Source: Amycolatopsis endophytica (lineage in GTDB: Bacteria > Actinomycetota > Actinomycetes > Mycobacteriales > Pseudonocardiaceae). Taken from it: a stretch of DNA of 64,000 bases. The notes under the pieces are model-generated. The model saw nothing but the letters and a program-made list of their open reading frames with translations. It did no database searches and was not told the DNA's origin. The DNA is taken from NCBI RefSeq assembly GCF_013410405.1, contig NZ_JACCFK010000001.1:4154001-4218000 (forward strand), in the 5' to 3' direction. How positions within the stretch are numbered: position 1 is the first letter of the stretch; the number at the start of each line of letters is the position of its first letter. The position numbers and the translations under genes were made by a program. Shown here piece after piece: positions 26,913-35,126 of the stretch.

Positions 26913-28028
26913 TTGTCCGAGGAAATGGAGCCGGCGCGGGAACGGCTGCGCAGGCTCAACATCACCATGTTCCTCCCCGTGCTGGCGATCGCCGGGACGA
27001 TGGCGGTGGCCAAGGACGCGCGGACCTGGTGGGCGGCCATCGTGCTGAGCGCCGGGGTGATCGCGTCCATGGTGGCGTTCACGCGGTGGGCCGCGGGCGA
27101 GGTGCTGCGGGTCGCGGTGCCCTGCCTGGCCGTCACCGCGCTGGTGTGGCCCTTCGGGGTGGCGGTCGGCAGCAGCACGGCGTTCTTCGGCATCATGAGC
27201 GTGGGCTCGCACGTCGTCCCGCAGCTGCCGCGTCACCGGGTCGTGGCGGCGATCGGGCTCGTCGTGTTCGTCGCGTTGGCGGGGGCGTCGCGGCTGCTGC
27301 TGTCCGGTGAGGACGTCGGCGACGTGCTGTTCCGGTGGGTCCTCGTCCCCGCGGGCACCACCGTGGTGCTGACCGGGCTCATGTTCCCCAACAAGCGGTT
27401 CTACGACCTCGTCGCCGAGCTGGAGGAGGCGCGGGAGCGGGCGGCGGAGCTGGCGGTGATCCGCGAGCGGGTCCGGTTCGCCGGCGACCTGCACGACATC
27501 CAGGGCCACACCCTGCACGTGGTGAAGTTGAAGGCCGCGCTCGCCCGGAAACTGGTGGACAGCGACACCGAACGCGCCAAGCAGGAACTGGGGGAGATCC
27601 ACGCGCTCGTGGCCGACACCATCACCCAGACCAAGGAGCTGGCCTACGCGCAGCGGCGGCTGAACCTTTCCGCGGAGCTGGAGAACGCGCGGAACCTGTT
27701 CGAGGCCGCGGACATCCGGGTGCGCGTCAACCGCGAAGCCGATGTCGACCCGGGCGCGGGTGAACTGCTCGGCCAGGTGCTGCGCGAGACGACGACCAAC
27801 ATCCTGCGTCACGCCCAGGCGACGCGGGTGCGGATCACACTGGGGGAGACGAGCATCAGCATCGTCAACGACGGCGCGGCGGGCGGGCCGCTGCCGCGGC
27901 TGCGTGGTCTGGCGGCCCTCGAACAGCGCGTCACCGCAGGGGGTGGTGCACTGGAGGTCGGCCAGGACGACGGACAGTTCCGGACGGCGGCGGTGTTCCC
28001 GCTCCCCGGACGGCAGGAGGCCCGATGA
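26913..28028 (+). CDS. DesK-type sensor histidine kinase
   Basis: About 371 residues: several membrane helices in the first 160 residues, a HisKA_3 dimerisation domain (DLHDIQGHTLHVVKLKAALA, with the phosphorylated His in DLHD) and a HATPase_c domain (LRETTTNILRHAQATRVRI; IVNDGAAGG). TTG start 6 bases after GGGGAGG is preferred; a GTG 15 bases upstream is an alternative. The stop overlaps the response-regulator ATG. Likely senses membrane or antibiotic stress and controls the divergent ABC-2 exporter. Confidence 0.88.
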   Translation: MSEEMEPARERLRRLNITMFLPVLAIAGTMAVAKDARTWWAAIVLSAGVIASMVAFTRWAAGEVLRVAVPCLAVTALVWPFGVAVGSSTAFFGIMSVGSHVVPQLPRHRVVAAIGLVVFVALAGASRLLLSGEDVGDVLFRWVLVPAGTTVVLTGLMFPNKRFYDLVAELEEARERAAELAVIRERVRFAGDLHDIQGHTLHVVKLKAALARKLVDSDTERAKQELGEIHALVADTITQTKELAYAQRRLNLSAELENARNLFEAADIRVRVNREADVDPGAGELLGQVLRETTTNILRHAQATRVRITLGETSISIVNDGAAGGPLPRLRGLAALEQRVTAGGGALEVGQDDGQFRTAAVFPLPGRQEAR

Positions 28029-28627
28029 CCACCGTGGTGCTCGCCGACGACGAGGCATTGCTGCGCAAGGCGATGGCCGCGCTGCTGCCGATGGAGGGCG
28101 AGATCATCGTCCTCGCCGAAGCGGGTGACGGCGCGGAAGCCGTGCGGGCCACGCTGGAGCACGAGCCCGACGTGCTCGTCATCGACCTCGAAATGCCCGG
28201 CGTCGACGGTCTGGGCGCCGTCGCCGAGGTCCGCCGGGCGCGGCCGAACCAGGTGACGCTGATGCTGACGCGTCACGCCAGGCCGGGCGTGCTCCGCAAA
28301 GCGCTCAAGCTCGGTGTGCAGGGTTTCGTGAGCAAGTCGGCCGAACCGGCCCACATCGCCTCGGTCATCACCACCCTGCACGAGGGCAGGCGCTGGATCG
28401 ACCCGGATGTCTCGGCGCTCGCCGTCGTCGACGACTGCCCCCTGACCGACCGCGAGATCGACGTCCTGCGCGCGACCGGCCACGGCTACTCGGTGGCCGA
28501 CATCGCCGGGCAGCTCCACCTGGCCGAGGGCACGGTGCGCAACTACCTCTCCAACGCCATGCAGAAGACCCAGACGCAAACCCGCCACGCGGCGGCCCGA
28601 TACGCCCGCGAACACGACTGGCTGTAG
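28025..28627 (+). CDS. NarL/DesR-type response regulator
   Basis: 200 residues: receiver domain with acidic pair ADDE (residues 7-10), phospho-acceptor Asp54 (VLVIDLEMPGVDG) and Lys104, then a LuxR-type HTH (about 138-195: LTDREIDVLRATGHGYSVAD, GTVRNYLSNAM). ATGA overlap with the kinase. Cognate target is probably the exporter promoter with the ATGACA-type repeats. Confidence 0.93.
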   Translation: MTTVVLADDEALLRKAMAALLPMEGEIIVLAEAGDGAEAVRATLEHEPDVLVIDLEMPGVDGLGAVAEVRRARPNQVTLMLTRHARPGVLRKALKLGVQGFVSKSAEPAHIASVITTLHEGRRWIDPDVSALAVVDDCPLTDREIDVLRATGHGYSVADIAGQLHLAEGTVRNYLSNAMQKTQTQTRHAAARYAREHDWL

Positions 28628-28632
28628 GGCGC

Positions 28633-30177
28633 TCAGGTGGCGGCGGCGTGGCGCTGGACGAGGTCGTGCAGGGCGTAGCGGCCCGTCAGGTCCTGCTCGA
28701 TCAGCGAGGCGTGCACCAGCGCGCGGAGCCCGGGACCGCGGATCTCGGCGACGAGCGCCGCCAGCGTCGCCGTGGGCCGGGTCAGTGCGTGTCCCGCGAC
28801 GACACCCAGCGCGAGGGGGAAACCGCCGCACAACCGGACGAACTCACCGACGGCCTCCGGTTCGGCGCCGGTGCGTGCCCGGCCGAGTTTGCCGGTCAGC
28901 AGAACGCGGGCGTCGGCGTCGTCGAGCACGTGCACCGGAATGTGCCGCGCCGCGTGCCCGGCGAGCAGGCCGGGAAGCACGTTGCGGCTCGTCACGACGA
29001 CCGTGCACGACCCGCTGCCCGGAAGTAGCGGGACCACCTGGGCGGTGTCGGCGGCGTCGTCCAGCAGGAGCAGCACGCGGTGGCCCGCGACCAGGCTGCG
29101 GAACAGCACGGCCCGGGCGTGCAGATCGGACGGGACCTGGTCGTGTTCGACGCCGAGTGCGTCCAGGACACCACGCAGCGCCGCGCTGGGTTCCATGGCG
29201 GCGCCGGGTCCCGAACCACGGAGGTCGACGAACAGCTGGCCGTCCGGGAAGCGGTCGATCCGCTGGTGTGCCCAGTGCAGGGCCAGTGCCGTCTTGCCGA
29301 TTCCGCCCGCCCCGGCCACGGCGGACACCGTCGTGCTCGTGGCGTCCAGCTCGTCCAGCAGCTCGCCGCGGCCCACGAAGGGTGCGGGTGCGGCGGGCAG
29401 CTGCCGTGGAGTCACGACGCGCCGGGCGGCCCGGGGCCGGACGGTGAGCGCGGGGCCGGGCGTGAGGATCCGCCGGTGCAGGTCCTGCAGAGCCGCGCCC
29501 GGATCGGTACCGAGGTCGTCCACGAGCCGGTCGCGCACCAGCCGGAAGTGGGCGAGCGCGTCGGCGGTGCGGCCGGCGCGGTGCAGCGCCAGCATGTACT
29601 GGCCCGCGGCCCGCTCGTCCAGCGGATGCCCCGCCGCCCGCACGGCGAGTCCGGCGACCAGGTCCTCACCGTGTCCGAGGTCGAGCAACGCGTCCGTGAG
29701 GTCCCATTCGGCGTCCTGCCGCTCCTGGTGCAGCTGGTCGCGTTCGGTCGTGGCCCAGTCGCCGGTCAGACCGGTCAGTGCTTCGCCGTGCCACAGCGCG
29801 GTCGCCTGCTCCAGCAGACCGGCCGCGGTCCGGCCGGTCTCCGCGCGGGCCCGCGAACACAGCCGGCGGAAGCGGTGGATGTCGACGGCCAACGGGTCGG
29901 CCCGCAGCGCGTAGGCGCCAGGGCGCCGCGCGATGGTGGCACCGCCCGCGGCGAGCACCCGGCGCAGCCGCGAGACGTAGTTGACGAGCGTCTCCCTGGC
30001 CCGCAGCGGGGGATCGCCGCCCCACACGCGCTGGATCAACCGGTCACGGGAGACGTCCTGGTCGACGTCGACGGCGAGCGCGGCGAGCACACACCGCTGC
30101 CGCGCCGGCCCCGGATCGGCGACGACGCCGTCCACGACCAGAGCGACCGTGCCCAGGAAACGGAACTCCACCACCAC
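28633..30177 (-). CDS. AfsR/SARP-type regulator, shortened
   Basis: 514 residues. An OmpR-like DNA-binding domain (residues 1-90: VWGGDPPLRARETLVNYVSR), a BTAD domain (about 95-240) and an NB-ARC ATPase (P-loop AGAGGIGKTALALHW; LLLLDDAADTAQV). AfsR-type proteins normally continue through a full ARC/winged-helix part into TPR repeats (900 residues or more). Here ARC runs straight from LAALVAEIRG into LRALVHASLIEQ and the protein stops after RYALHDLVQRHAA, so about 45 residues seem missing inside and the TPR domain is absent. It may be a degraded or constitutive activator. GTG start behind GGGAGGGGG. Confidence 0.82.
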   Translation of the reverse strand: MVVEFRFLGTVALVVDGVVADPGPARQRCVLAALAVDVDQDVSRDRLIQRVWGGDPPLRARETLVNYVSRLRRVLAAGGATIARRPGAYALRADPLAVDIHRFRRLCSRARAETGRTAAGLLEQATALWHGEALTGLTGDWATTERDQLHQERQDAEWDLTDALLDLGHGEDLVAGLAVRAAGHPLDERAAGQYMLALHRAGRTADALAHFRLVRDRLVDDLGTDPGAALQDLHRRILTPGPALTVRPRAARRVVTPRQLPAAPAPFVGRGELLDELDATSTTVSAVAGAGGIGKTALALHWAHQRIDRFPDGQLFVDLRGSGPGAAMEPSAALRGVLDALGVEHDQVPSDLHARAVLFRSLVAGHRVLLLLDDAADTAQVVPLLPGSGSCTVVVTSRNVLPGLLAGHAARHIPVHVLDDADARVLLTGKLGRARTGAEPEAVGEFVRLCGGFPLALGVVAGHALTRPTATLAALVAEIRGPGLRALVHASLIEQDLTGRYALHDLVQRHAAAT

Positions 30178-30284
30178 ACCGGCCCCCTCCCGATGGTCCC
30201 CGGGCCTGGATACCGCCGCGGGCATCATGATCGGGCGGAAACGCGGGAAGTTGGGCCGAACGGGCGCCGGGGTGGTGGCGGAAC

Positions 30285-30313
30285 GGCCCCTGCACCGCGC
30301 CGGTGCAGGGGCC
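30285..30313 (-). terminator. Strong terminator hairpin
   Basis: GGCCCCTGCACC and GGTGCAGGGGCC form a perfect 12-bp stem with a 5-base loop, 8 bases after the stop of the small secreted-protein gene. Confidence 0.8.
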
Positions 30314-30321
30314 GGTCCAGG

Positions 30322-30708
30322 TCAGTTGTAGGCGGTGCAGCCGATGGAGCCGGTGCTGATGTCCTTGCCGCAGGCGCGCCACGGCGAACCGTAGGTTCCG
30401 ACCGTGCCGCTGTTCATCGACGTCGCGCCGGTCGGTACGGTGCGCCAGCCGGTGACCCGGCCCGAGGCGTTGGTCACCCAGATCTCGTCACCGGGGGTGG
30501 CGCCGGTGATCTGACCGTGCCAGCCGTTGTCGCAGCGGAAGAGGTGGATCGTGGTCGCTCCGGCGCGGACCGGGTTCACCGGCTGGACACAGGCGAGCGG
30601 GACGGCGGGCGCGGCCTGCGACGCGGTCGCCGGCGCCGCGACGCCCAGCAGGCCCGCGGCCACCGCGCCGGTCACCACGGCGACGTGACGGATTCTCGAT
30701 GTGTGCAT
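30322..30708 (-). CDS. Small secreted four-cysteine protein
   Basis: 128 residues with a Sec signal (hydrophobic VAVVTGAVAAGLLGVAAPA, cleavage near ATA-SQ). The mature part has four cysteines (ACVQ, RCDN, ACGK, GCTAY), suggesting two disulfides. No recognised family; it is likely an extracellular protein of beta-structure. GGGAG lies 8 bases before the ATG, and a strong terminator follows, so it is a single-gene unit. Confidence 0.78.
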   Translation of the reverse strand: MHTSRIRHVAVVTGAVAAGLLGVAAPATASQAAPAVPLACVQPVNPVRAGATTIHLFRCDNGWHGQITGATPGDEIWVTNASGRVTGWRTVPTGATSMNSGTVGTYGSPWRACGKDISTGSIGCTAYN

Positions 30709-30755
30709 GGGTCAGCTCCCTTGACAGTGGTAGCGCCGGACGCGACCCATCGTGG

Positions 30756-30780
30756 GCGGCTCGCTGTACGAAAGAGCCGC
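30756..30780 (-). terminator. Terminator hairpin after the alkylation-repair gene
   Basis: GCGGCTC and GAGCCGC arms with an 11-base loop lie 20 bases downstream of the alkylation repair gene on its strand. Confidence 0.55.
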
Positions 30781-30800
30781 GCAATTCCACAACGCACAGG

Positions 30801-31469
30801 TCAGGCGTGCTGCCGCCGCACCATCTCGGTGATCCACACGGGCGCGAACGGCGACGTGCAGCCCGGGGGAGCCGGGTAGTCCTTGAGCACCTGCAGACGC
30901 TCCCCGATGTCCAGCGCGCGCTCGCGGTGCCCGGCGTGGTCGATGCCGATCTGGGCCAGGCAGTGGTTCATCGCCCACTGCAGGCGCTCCGGGGCGTCCT
31001 TCATCCGCGCCTCGACGATGTCCAGCAGCCCCGCGAGGTCCAGGCCCTCGGGCTTCTTCGCCACGCGTTCGGTGGTCAGCGCCCAGCCCGCGCTCGCGAC
31101 CACCGGGTCCGGATCGGCGAACCACGCCTGACGCAGCTCTTCGGCGTGCGGGCTCTTCTTGACCACGTAGTTCACGAGCCAGTCGTGCACCTTCGGGGTG
31201 CGGGCTTCGCGCAGCATGACGTCCAGCTCGTCCCGCTCGAAGGTCTTCGGACGGCAGATCAGCAGCGCCAGCAGCTTCGCCGCGGTGTCGCCGGTCGCCC
31301 ACAGCTCCCGCGCGAGGTCCTGCTGCGTCTTCAACCGCTTCGCGATCGCCCGCAGCTTGCCGAGGTTCACCCCGTGGTCGTCACCGTGCCGCTCGTTCAC
31401 CGCACGCGCCTTCGGATCCTCGAGCGCGGCCAGTTCGGCCATCAGTTCGGCTACCGTCGTCTCGGGCAT
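30801..31469 (-). CDS. DNA alkylation repair protein (AlkD-like HEAT-repeat family)
   Basis: 222 residues, all-helical, matching the AlkD/AlkC-like HEAT-repeat DNA glycosylase superfamily: N-terminal MAELAALEDPKARAVNERHG, LRAIAKRLKTQQDLARELWA and the later QWAMNHCLAQIGIDH. Family members remove 3- or 7-alkylated purines without base flipping; some members are only DNA-binding. AGGAGG precedes the ATG. It stands alone, with a repeat-rich region upstream. Confidence 0.85.
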   Translation of the reverse strand: MPETTVAELMAELAALEDPKARAVNERHGDDHGVNLGKLRAIAKRLKTQQDLARELWATGDTAAKLLALLICRPKTFERDELDVMLREARTPKVHDWLVNYVVKKSPHAEELRQAWFADPDPVVASAGWALTTERVAKKPEGLDLAGLLDIVEARMKDAPERLQWAMNHCLAQIGIDHAGHRERALDIGERLQVLKDYPAPPGCTSPFAPVWITEMVRRQHA

Positions 31470-31524
31470 CTCGGCCTCCTTCGCTGCCGTGAGGCTCCAG
31501 CCTACGGGCCGTCCGCAGGGGTTC

Positions 31525-31735
31525 CGCTACGCGTGTTTTGCGTGGGCCGTTACGGGGGTTCTTGCGCTGCGCGGGCTGTGCGCTGCGCGCGGCTGCAGGC
31601 GCCGGCTTCGCTTCGCTACGCCCCGGCGCCTGGGCGCTGGCGCGCCCGGCGGTGTGGCCCTCCCGTACCCGATCTTTCAGTGTCTTTGGCGTCCGAGCAG
31701 GCGGGGGATCGGGTTGCGGGACAGGTCTGGTTCGG
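31525..31735 (+). repeat. Dispersed repeat copy A1 (tail type B)
   Basis: Starts with GCTACGCG, passes through GCGCTGCGCGCGGCTG and GCGCCGGCTTCGC and ends with the tail CCCGATCTTTCAGTGTCTT and ATCGGGTTGCGGGA. The same succession occurs inverted at 54880-55030 and, more diverged, at 45665-45768. Its head points to the 5' side of the alkylation repair gene. Non-coding as far as I can see. Confidence 0.75.
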
Positions 31736-31790
31736 GAGGAGGGTTGCGTCCCGTTGCCGGGCGCCGGTTCGCGAGCGTGACGTGGACGTC

Positions 31791-31878
31791 CCGGAGCGGC
31801 CAACACGGCGCCGACGCGGCGTGTTGGCCGCTCCGGTTGGCGTGTTGGCCGTTCCGGGCAGCGTGTTTGCTCCTCCGG
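31791..31878 (+). repeat. 17-bp perfect hairpin plus 21-bp tandem repeat
   Basis: CCGGAGCGGCCAACACG (31791) pairs perfectly with CGTGTTGGCCGCTCCGG (31820) around a 12-base loop. The right arm is then repeated with a period of exactly 21 bases at 31841 (one change) and 31862 (four changes). It lies inside the long non-coding spacer between repeats A1 and A2. Confidence 0.85.
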
Positions 31879-31981
31879 GACGCCACCACACCCACACAAC
31901 CGGCGCCCGGCGGACGTGAACCAGCCACCAGCCGCCCAGCCCTCCCCCGCACCCGACACACAGCCCAGTTCTGCGGACGAT

Positions 31982-32123
31982 CAGGCGGGGTCAAGGTACT
32001 CTTTCCCGCCTTGACGCCGCCTGCTCGGCCGTAGAAACAATCAAAAATCGGGGCGGCCACAATCCGGGCGTAGCGAAGCGAAGCCGACGCTTTCAGCCGC
32101 GCGCAGCGCGAAAATCCGCGTAG
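31982..32123 (-). repeat. Dispersed repeat copy A2 (tail type A) with strong hairpin
   Basis: Read on the minus strand it begins GCTACGCGGATTTTCGCGC, continues through the CGCTGCGCGCGGCTG and CTTCGCTTCGCTACGCC core and ends with the tail CCGATTTTTGATTGTTTCT. A hairpin follows (GGCGGGGTCAAGG and CCTTGACGCCGCC, one mismatch, 12-base loop; 31984-32021), which could terminate the dehydrogenase transcript. Copy B1 at 45478 shares head and tail. The whole stretch 31470-32145 holds no gene I can support. Confidence 0.75.
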
Positions 32124-32145
32124 CGGCCACGCGAACCAACCACGA

Positions 32146-33162
32146 TCAGAACTCGACGACAGCGCGGTACCGGGCGTTGCCCCGCCGCACCCGCTCCACC
32201 GCGGCCTCGATCTCGGCGGCCGGGAACAGCTCCACTTCCGGCCGGATCCCGTGATGGGCGGCGAAGTCGAGCATCTGCCGGGTCTGCGTGGCCGAGCCCG
32301 CGATGCCGCCGGTGATCGTCTTCGCTCCGGGGACCAGGCTCAGCGGTCCGAACGTGACGGGCCGCGCCGGGACACCGGCCAGGCACAGCCGGCCCTGCGG
32401 ACGCAGGATGGCAAGGTAATCGTCCCACGGCAGGTCCGCGGGCACGGTCGACAGGACGAAGTCGAACGAACCCGCGGCCTCGCGCAGCACCCCGGGCTCA
32501 CCGGAGGCGATGAAGCCGGTGGCGCCGAAGCGCTCGGCGTCGGCCCGTTTGGCCGACGTGGTCGAGATCGCGGTGACCGCGCAGCCCCACTTCGCGAGGA
32601 ACTGAATGGCCAGGTGCCCCAGACCGCCGATCCCGACCACCGCGACCCGGTGCGTCGGCAGGACCTGGTTGTCCAGCATGGGCGAGAACACCGTCGTGCC
32701 GGCGCAGAGCAACGGGGCCGCGTGCTCGGACCGCATCCCGTCGGGGATCGGCTGGACGTGCCGCCAGTCGCCCGCCCGCACGTGACCGGCGAACCCGCCG
32801 CGGTCACCGCGCAGGACCGGCCAGTCCTGGTGGGGGCACAGGTTGGTCCGGCCGCTGAGGCACCATTCGCAGCGGAAACAGGATCCCGCGATCGCGCCGA
32901 CGCCGACCCGTCGCCCCACCGGCAGCACGCTCGCGTCCACCGCGTCGCCGACGGCCGCCACCACACCGATCGCCTCGTGCCCGGCCACCACGGGGTACCG
33001 GGAGAGCCCCCACGCGTCGTCGATCACGTCGATGTCGGTGTGGCAGATCCCGCCGTGTGTGACGCGCACCTCGACCTCGTGCGGTCCCAGCGGCCCCGCC
33101 TCGTACTCGTGCGGCCGCAGCGGCCCGCCCGGCTCGTGCGCCGCATACGCCTGGACCTTCAC
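32146..33162 (-). CDS. Zinc-dependent alcohol dehydrogenase (cinnamyl/YahK-type)
   Basis: 338 residues of the medium-chain dehydrogenase family. Catalytic zinc ligands are in GGICHTDID (Cys, with HxE in GHEAIG); the structural zinc set is CFRCEWCLSGRTNLC; the nucleotide-binding motif is VVGIGGLGHLAIQF. It reduces aldehydes with NADPH or oxidises alcohols. GTG start after GGAGGG. Divergent from a TetR gene with two matching operators in between, so expression is probably aldehyde- or alcohol-inducible. Confidence 0.92.
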   Translation of the reverse strand: MKVQAYAAHEPGGPLRPHEYEAGPLGPHEVEVRVTHGGICHTDIDVIDDAWGLSRYPVVAGHEAIGVVAAVGDAVDASVLPVGRRVGVGAIAGSCFRCEWCLSGRTNLCPHQDWPVLRGDRGGFAGHVRAGDWRHVQPIPDGMRSEHAAPLLCAGTTVFSPMLDNQVLPTHRVAVVGIGGLGHLAIQFLAKWGCAVTAISTTSAKRADAERFGATGFIASGEPGVLREAAGSFDFVLSTVPADLPWDDYLAILRPQGRLCLAGVPARPVTFGPLSLVPGAKTITGGIAGSATQTRQMLDFAAHHGIRPEVELFPAAEIEAAVERVRRGNARYRAVVEF

Positions 33163-33183
33163 GCGCTCACGTCCCTCCGGTAA

Positions 33184-33199
33184 AACAAACTAGTTAGTT
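33184..33199. promoter_or_regulatory. TetR operator, adh-proximal site
   Basis: AACAAACTAGTTAGTT is a near-perfect dyad matching the second site at 33241 in the pattern AACnAACtrGTTnGTT. It lies 22 bases before the dehydrogenase start. Confidence 0.75.
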
Positions 33200-33240
33200 A
33201 CTTCCCGGTCCACCGTAGGCACGCGGCGGCCTGGCTGTCA

Positions 33241-33256
33241 AACCAACTGGTTGGTT
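33241..33256. promoter_or_regulatory. TetR operator, tetR-proximal site
   Basis: AACCAAC, TG, GTTGGTT is a perfect dyad lying between a CTGTCA -35-like and a TACACT -10-like hexamer of the tetR promoter, 57 bases centre to centre from the first site. Confidence 0.8.
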
Positions 33257-33267
33257 ACACTGCTGAG

Positions 33268-33846
33268 GTGGTGAAGGACGGACAAGCGACGCGACGCCGC
33301 CTGCTCGACGCGGCGGCCGCCGAGTTCGCGGCGTACGGCATCGCGGGCGCCCGCGTCGACCGGATCTCGGCCAGCGCCAAGGCCAACAAGGCGCAGCTCT
33401 ACGCCTACTTCGGCGACAAGGAACGCCTGTTCGACGCGGTATTCCAGGAGCATGCCGCCGCGATCGGCGATTCGGTGCCGCTGACCGCCGAAGACCTGCC
33501 CGCCTACGCCCTCGGCATCTACGACGCCTGCCTCGCCAAGCCCGAGCTGATCCGGCTGGCCACCTGGGCCCGGCTGGAGCGCATCCCGGCGGGCGGGCTG
33601 ATCACCGGCATGACCGAGGAGCACGACCGGAAGCTGACGGCCATCGCCGAGGCCCAGCGCGCGGGCCACATCGACCCGGAACTCGCGCCGGACGACGTCC
33701 TGGCGATGGTGTCGATGATGGCGCTCACCTGGTCGCCGGCGAGCCTGTTCCACGCGGCGAGCGGCACCGATCCGAAGGCCGACCACGACCGCAGGCGCCG
33801 TGCCCTCGCCGCGACGGTCCGCCGCGCGTTCAAGCCGTCCGCGTAG
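33268..33846 (+). CDS. TetR family regulator
   Basis: 192 residues: HTH in about residues 8-54 (LLDAAAAEFAAYGIAGARVD, AKANKAQLYAYFGDKERLF) and a TetR_C domain with LATWARLERIPAGG. GTG start. Divergent from the zinc alcohol dehydrogenase; both promoters carry the same dyad, so it is almost certainly the repressor of both genes. Confidence 0.92.
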   Translation: MVKDGQATRRRLLDAAAAEFAAYGIAGARVDRISASAKANKAQLYAYFGDKERLFDAVFQEHAAAIGDSVPLTAEDLPAYALGIYDACLAKPELIRLATWARLERIPAGGLITGMTEEHDRKLTAIAEAQRAGHIDPELAPDDVLAMVSMMALTWSPASLFHAASGTDPKADHDRRRRALAATVRRAFKPSA

Positions 33847-33889
33847 GTCGTCCACTTCGGACACGACGGCCACCTCCTCCGGGGCGGTG

Positions 33890-34049
33890 TTGCGGTCCGA
33901 GGCGTCCGTGCGCTACCTTGTGCGTGAACCTCGTGGATGTCGGCCCTGCCGCCCCGAGGTCTCTTCCCGGGACCCGTCAGTCGGCCCGTCTCGTTTCCCG
34001 GCGATCCGCCCGTCGCGTCGATCGCCCATTCCCGCACAGGAGTACACCC
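33890..34049 (+). promoter_or_regulatory. Promoter and C-rich leader of the Rho paralogue
   Basis: TTGCGG (33890), an 18-base spacer and TACCTT (33914) form a promoter; the expected transcript then has a leader of about 125 bases. Its sense strand has roughly twice as many C as G with little self-pairing, resembling a Rho-utilisation (rut) region. rho genes are often autoregulated by termination in their leaders. Confidence 0.5.
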
Positions 34050-35117
34050 ATGCTACAAACAGGAATTCTCGATGTTCACGGCAAAACCGCCTCGCTCGGC
34101 TACGGTCCCGGCGGCCCGTCCGTCCCGATTGGACTCCTCCGCGCGCACGGCTTGCGCCGGGGCGACGAAATCGTGATCGAGGACGGTGAACTGGTCGCCG
34201 TCAACGGCGCGTTCCCGGCGGCGCACCGCCCGGAGTTCGAACGGCTCACGCCCGTGCACCCCGACCAGCGGCTGGTCCTCGAAACCGGACGGCACCAGCT
34301 CACCACGCGCGTGCTCGACCTCGTCGCCCCGCTGGGCAAGGGGCAGCGCGCGCTGATCGTCGCGCCGCCGCGTACGGGGAAAACCTCGGTGCTGGAGGCG
34401 ATCGCGCACGCGGTGGCGGTCAACCACCCCGAAGCGCACCTCATGGTGCTGCTCGCCGACGAACGCCCGGAGGAGGTGACCGCGATCCGCCGCACCGTGC
34501 GCGGCGAGGTGGTGGCGTCCACTTTCGACCGTCAACCCGCCGAGCACACCGCCGTCGCCGAACTCGCCGTGGAACGCGCGAAACGGCTCGTGGAAACCGG
34601 TCGCGACGTGGTGCTGCTGCTGGATTCGCTGACCCGTCTCGGCCGCGCCTACAATCTCGCCGCGCGCCCGTCGGGCCGCGTGCTGTCCGGTGGCGTCGAC
34701 GCCGGCGCGCTGATGCCGATGAAGCGAATCCTCGGCGCCGCACGCAACATCGAAGACGGCGGTTCACTGACCATCGTCGCGACGGCCCTGGTCGGCACCG
34801 GTTCCCTGGCGGACACGGTGTTCTTCGAAGAGCTCAAGAGCACCGGCAACTCCGAACTCCGCCTCGACCGCACCCTCGCCGACAACCGCGTGTTCCCGGC
34901 CGTGGACCTCTCGGGCTCCGGCACCCGCCGCGACGAACTGCTGGTGCCCGCCACCGAACTGGCCGTGATGACCGAAGTCCGCCGCGCACTGGCCGGGCAG
35001 GAGCCGCGCCGCGCCGCGGAGCAGTTCCTGGAGCAGGTGCGCACCACGGCCTCCAACGCGGAGTTCGTCGCCCGTGTCAACGCTTCCCTCGCGGTGCCCG
35101 CCGCGCGAGCGGCTTGA
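34050..35117 (+). CDS. Rho-type transcription termination factor, short paralogue
   Basis: 355 residues that align with the RNA-binding ([20 protein letters not shown]) and ATPase domains of Rho: P-loop APPRTGKTS (standard Rho has APPKAGKT), [12 protein letters not shown], Walker [19 protein letters not shown]-loop [19 protein letters not shown]-loop [20 protein letters not shown] and SGTRRDELL. Housekeeping Rho of actinobacteria is much longer (over 600 residues, with an N-terminal insertion), so this is a second, compact Rho-like RNA helicase. Start at the ATG after CAGGAGTACACCC. It may give tolerance to Rho inhibitors or act on selected transcripts; unknown. Confidence 0.88.
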   Translation: MLQTGILDVHGKTASLGYGPGGPSVPIGLLRAHGLRRGDEIVIEDGELVAVNGAFPAAHRPEFERLTPVHPDQRLVLETGRHQLTTRVLDLVAPLGKGQRALIVAPPRTGKTSVLEAIAHAVAVNHPEAHLMVLLADERPEEVTAIRRTVRGEVVASTFDRQPAEHTAVAELAVERAKRLVETGRDVVLLLDSLTRLGRAYNLAARPSGRVLSGGVDAGALMPMKRILGAARNIEDGGSLTIVATALVGTGSLADTVFFEELKSTGNSELRLDRTLADNRVFPAVDLSGSGTRRDELLVPATELAVMTEVRRALAGQEPRRAAEQFLEQVRTTASNAEFVARVNASLAVPAARAA

Positions 35118-35126
35118 CGACCACGA

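Noticed and set aside
31791..31878. CRISPR array
   Set aside because: Repeats are 17-21 bases, contiguous without unique spacers, and no cas genes are nearby.
31616..31897. Minus-strand frame encoding ANTPTGAANTP-like heptapeptide repeats
   Set aside because: The peptide repeat is only the translation of the 21-bp DNA tandem repeat; there is no ribosome-binding site or domain.
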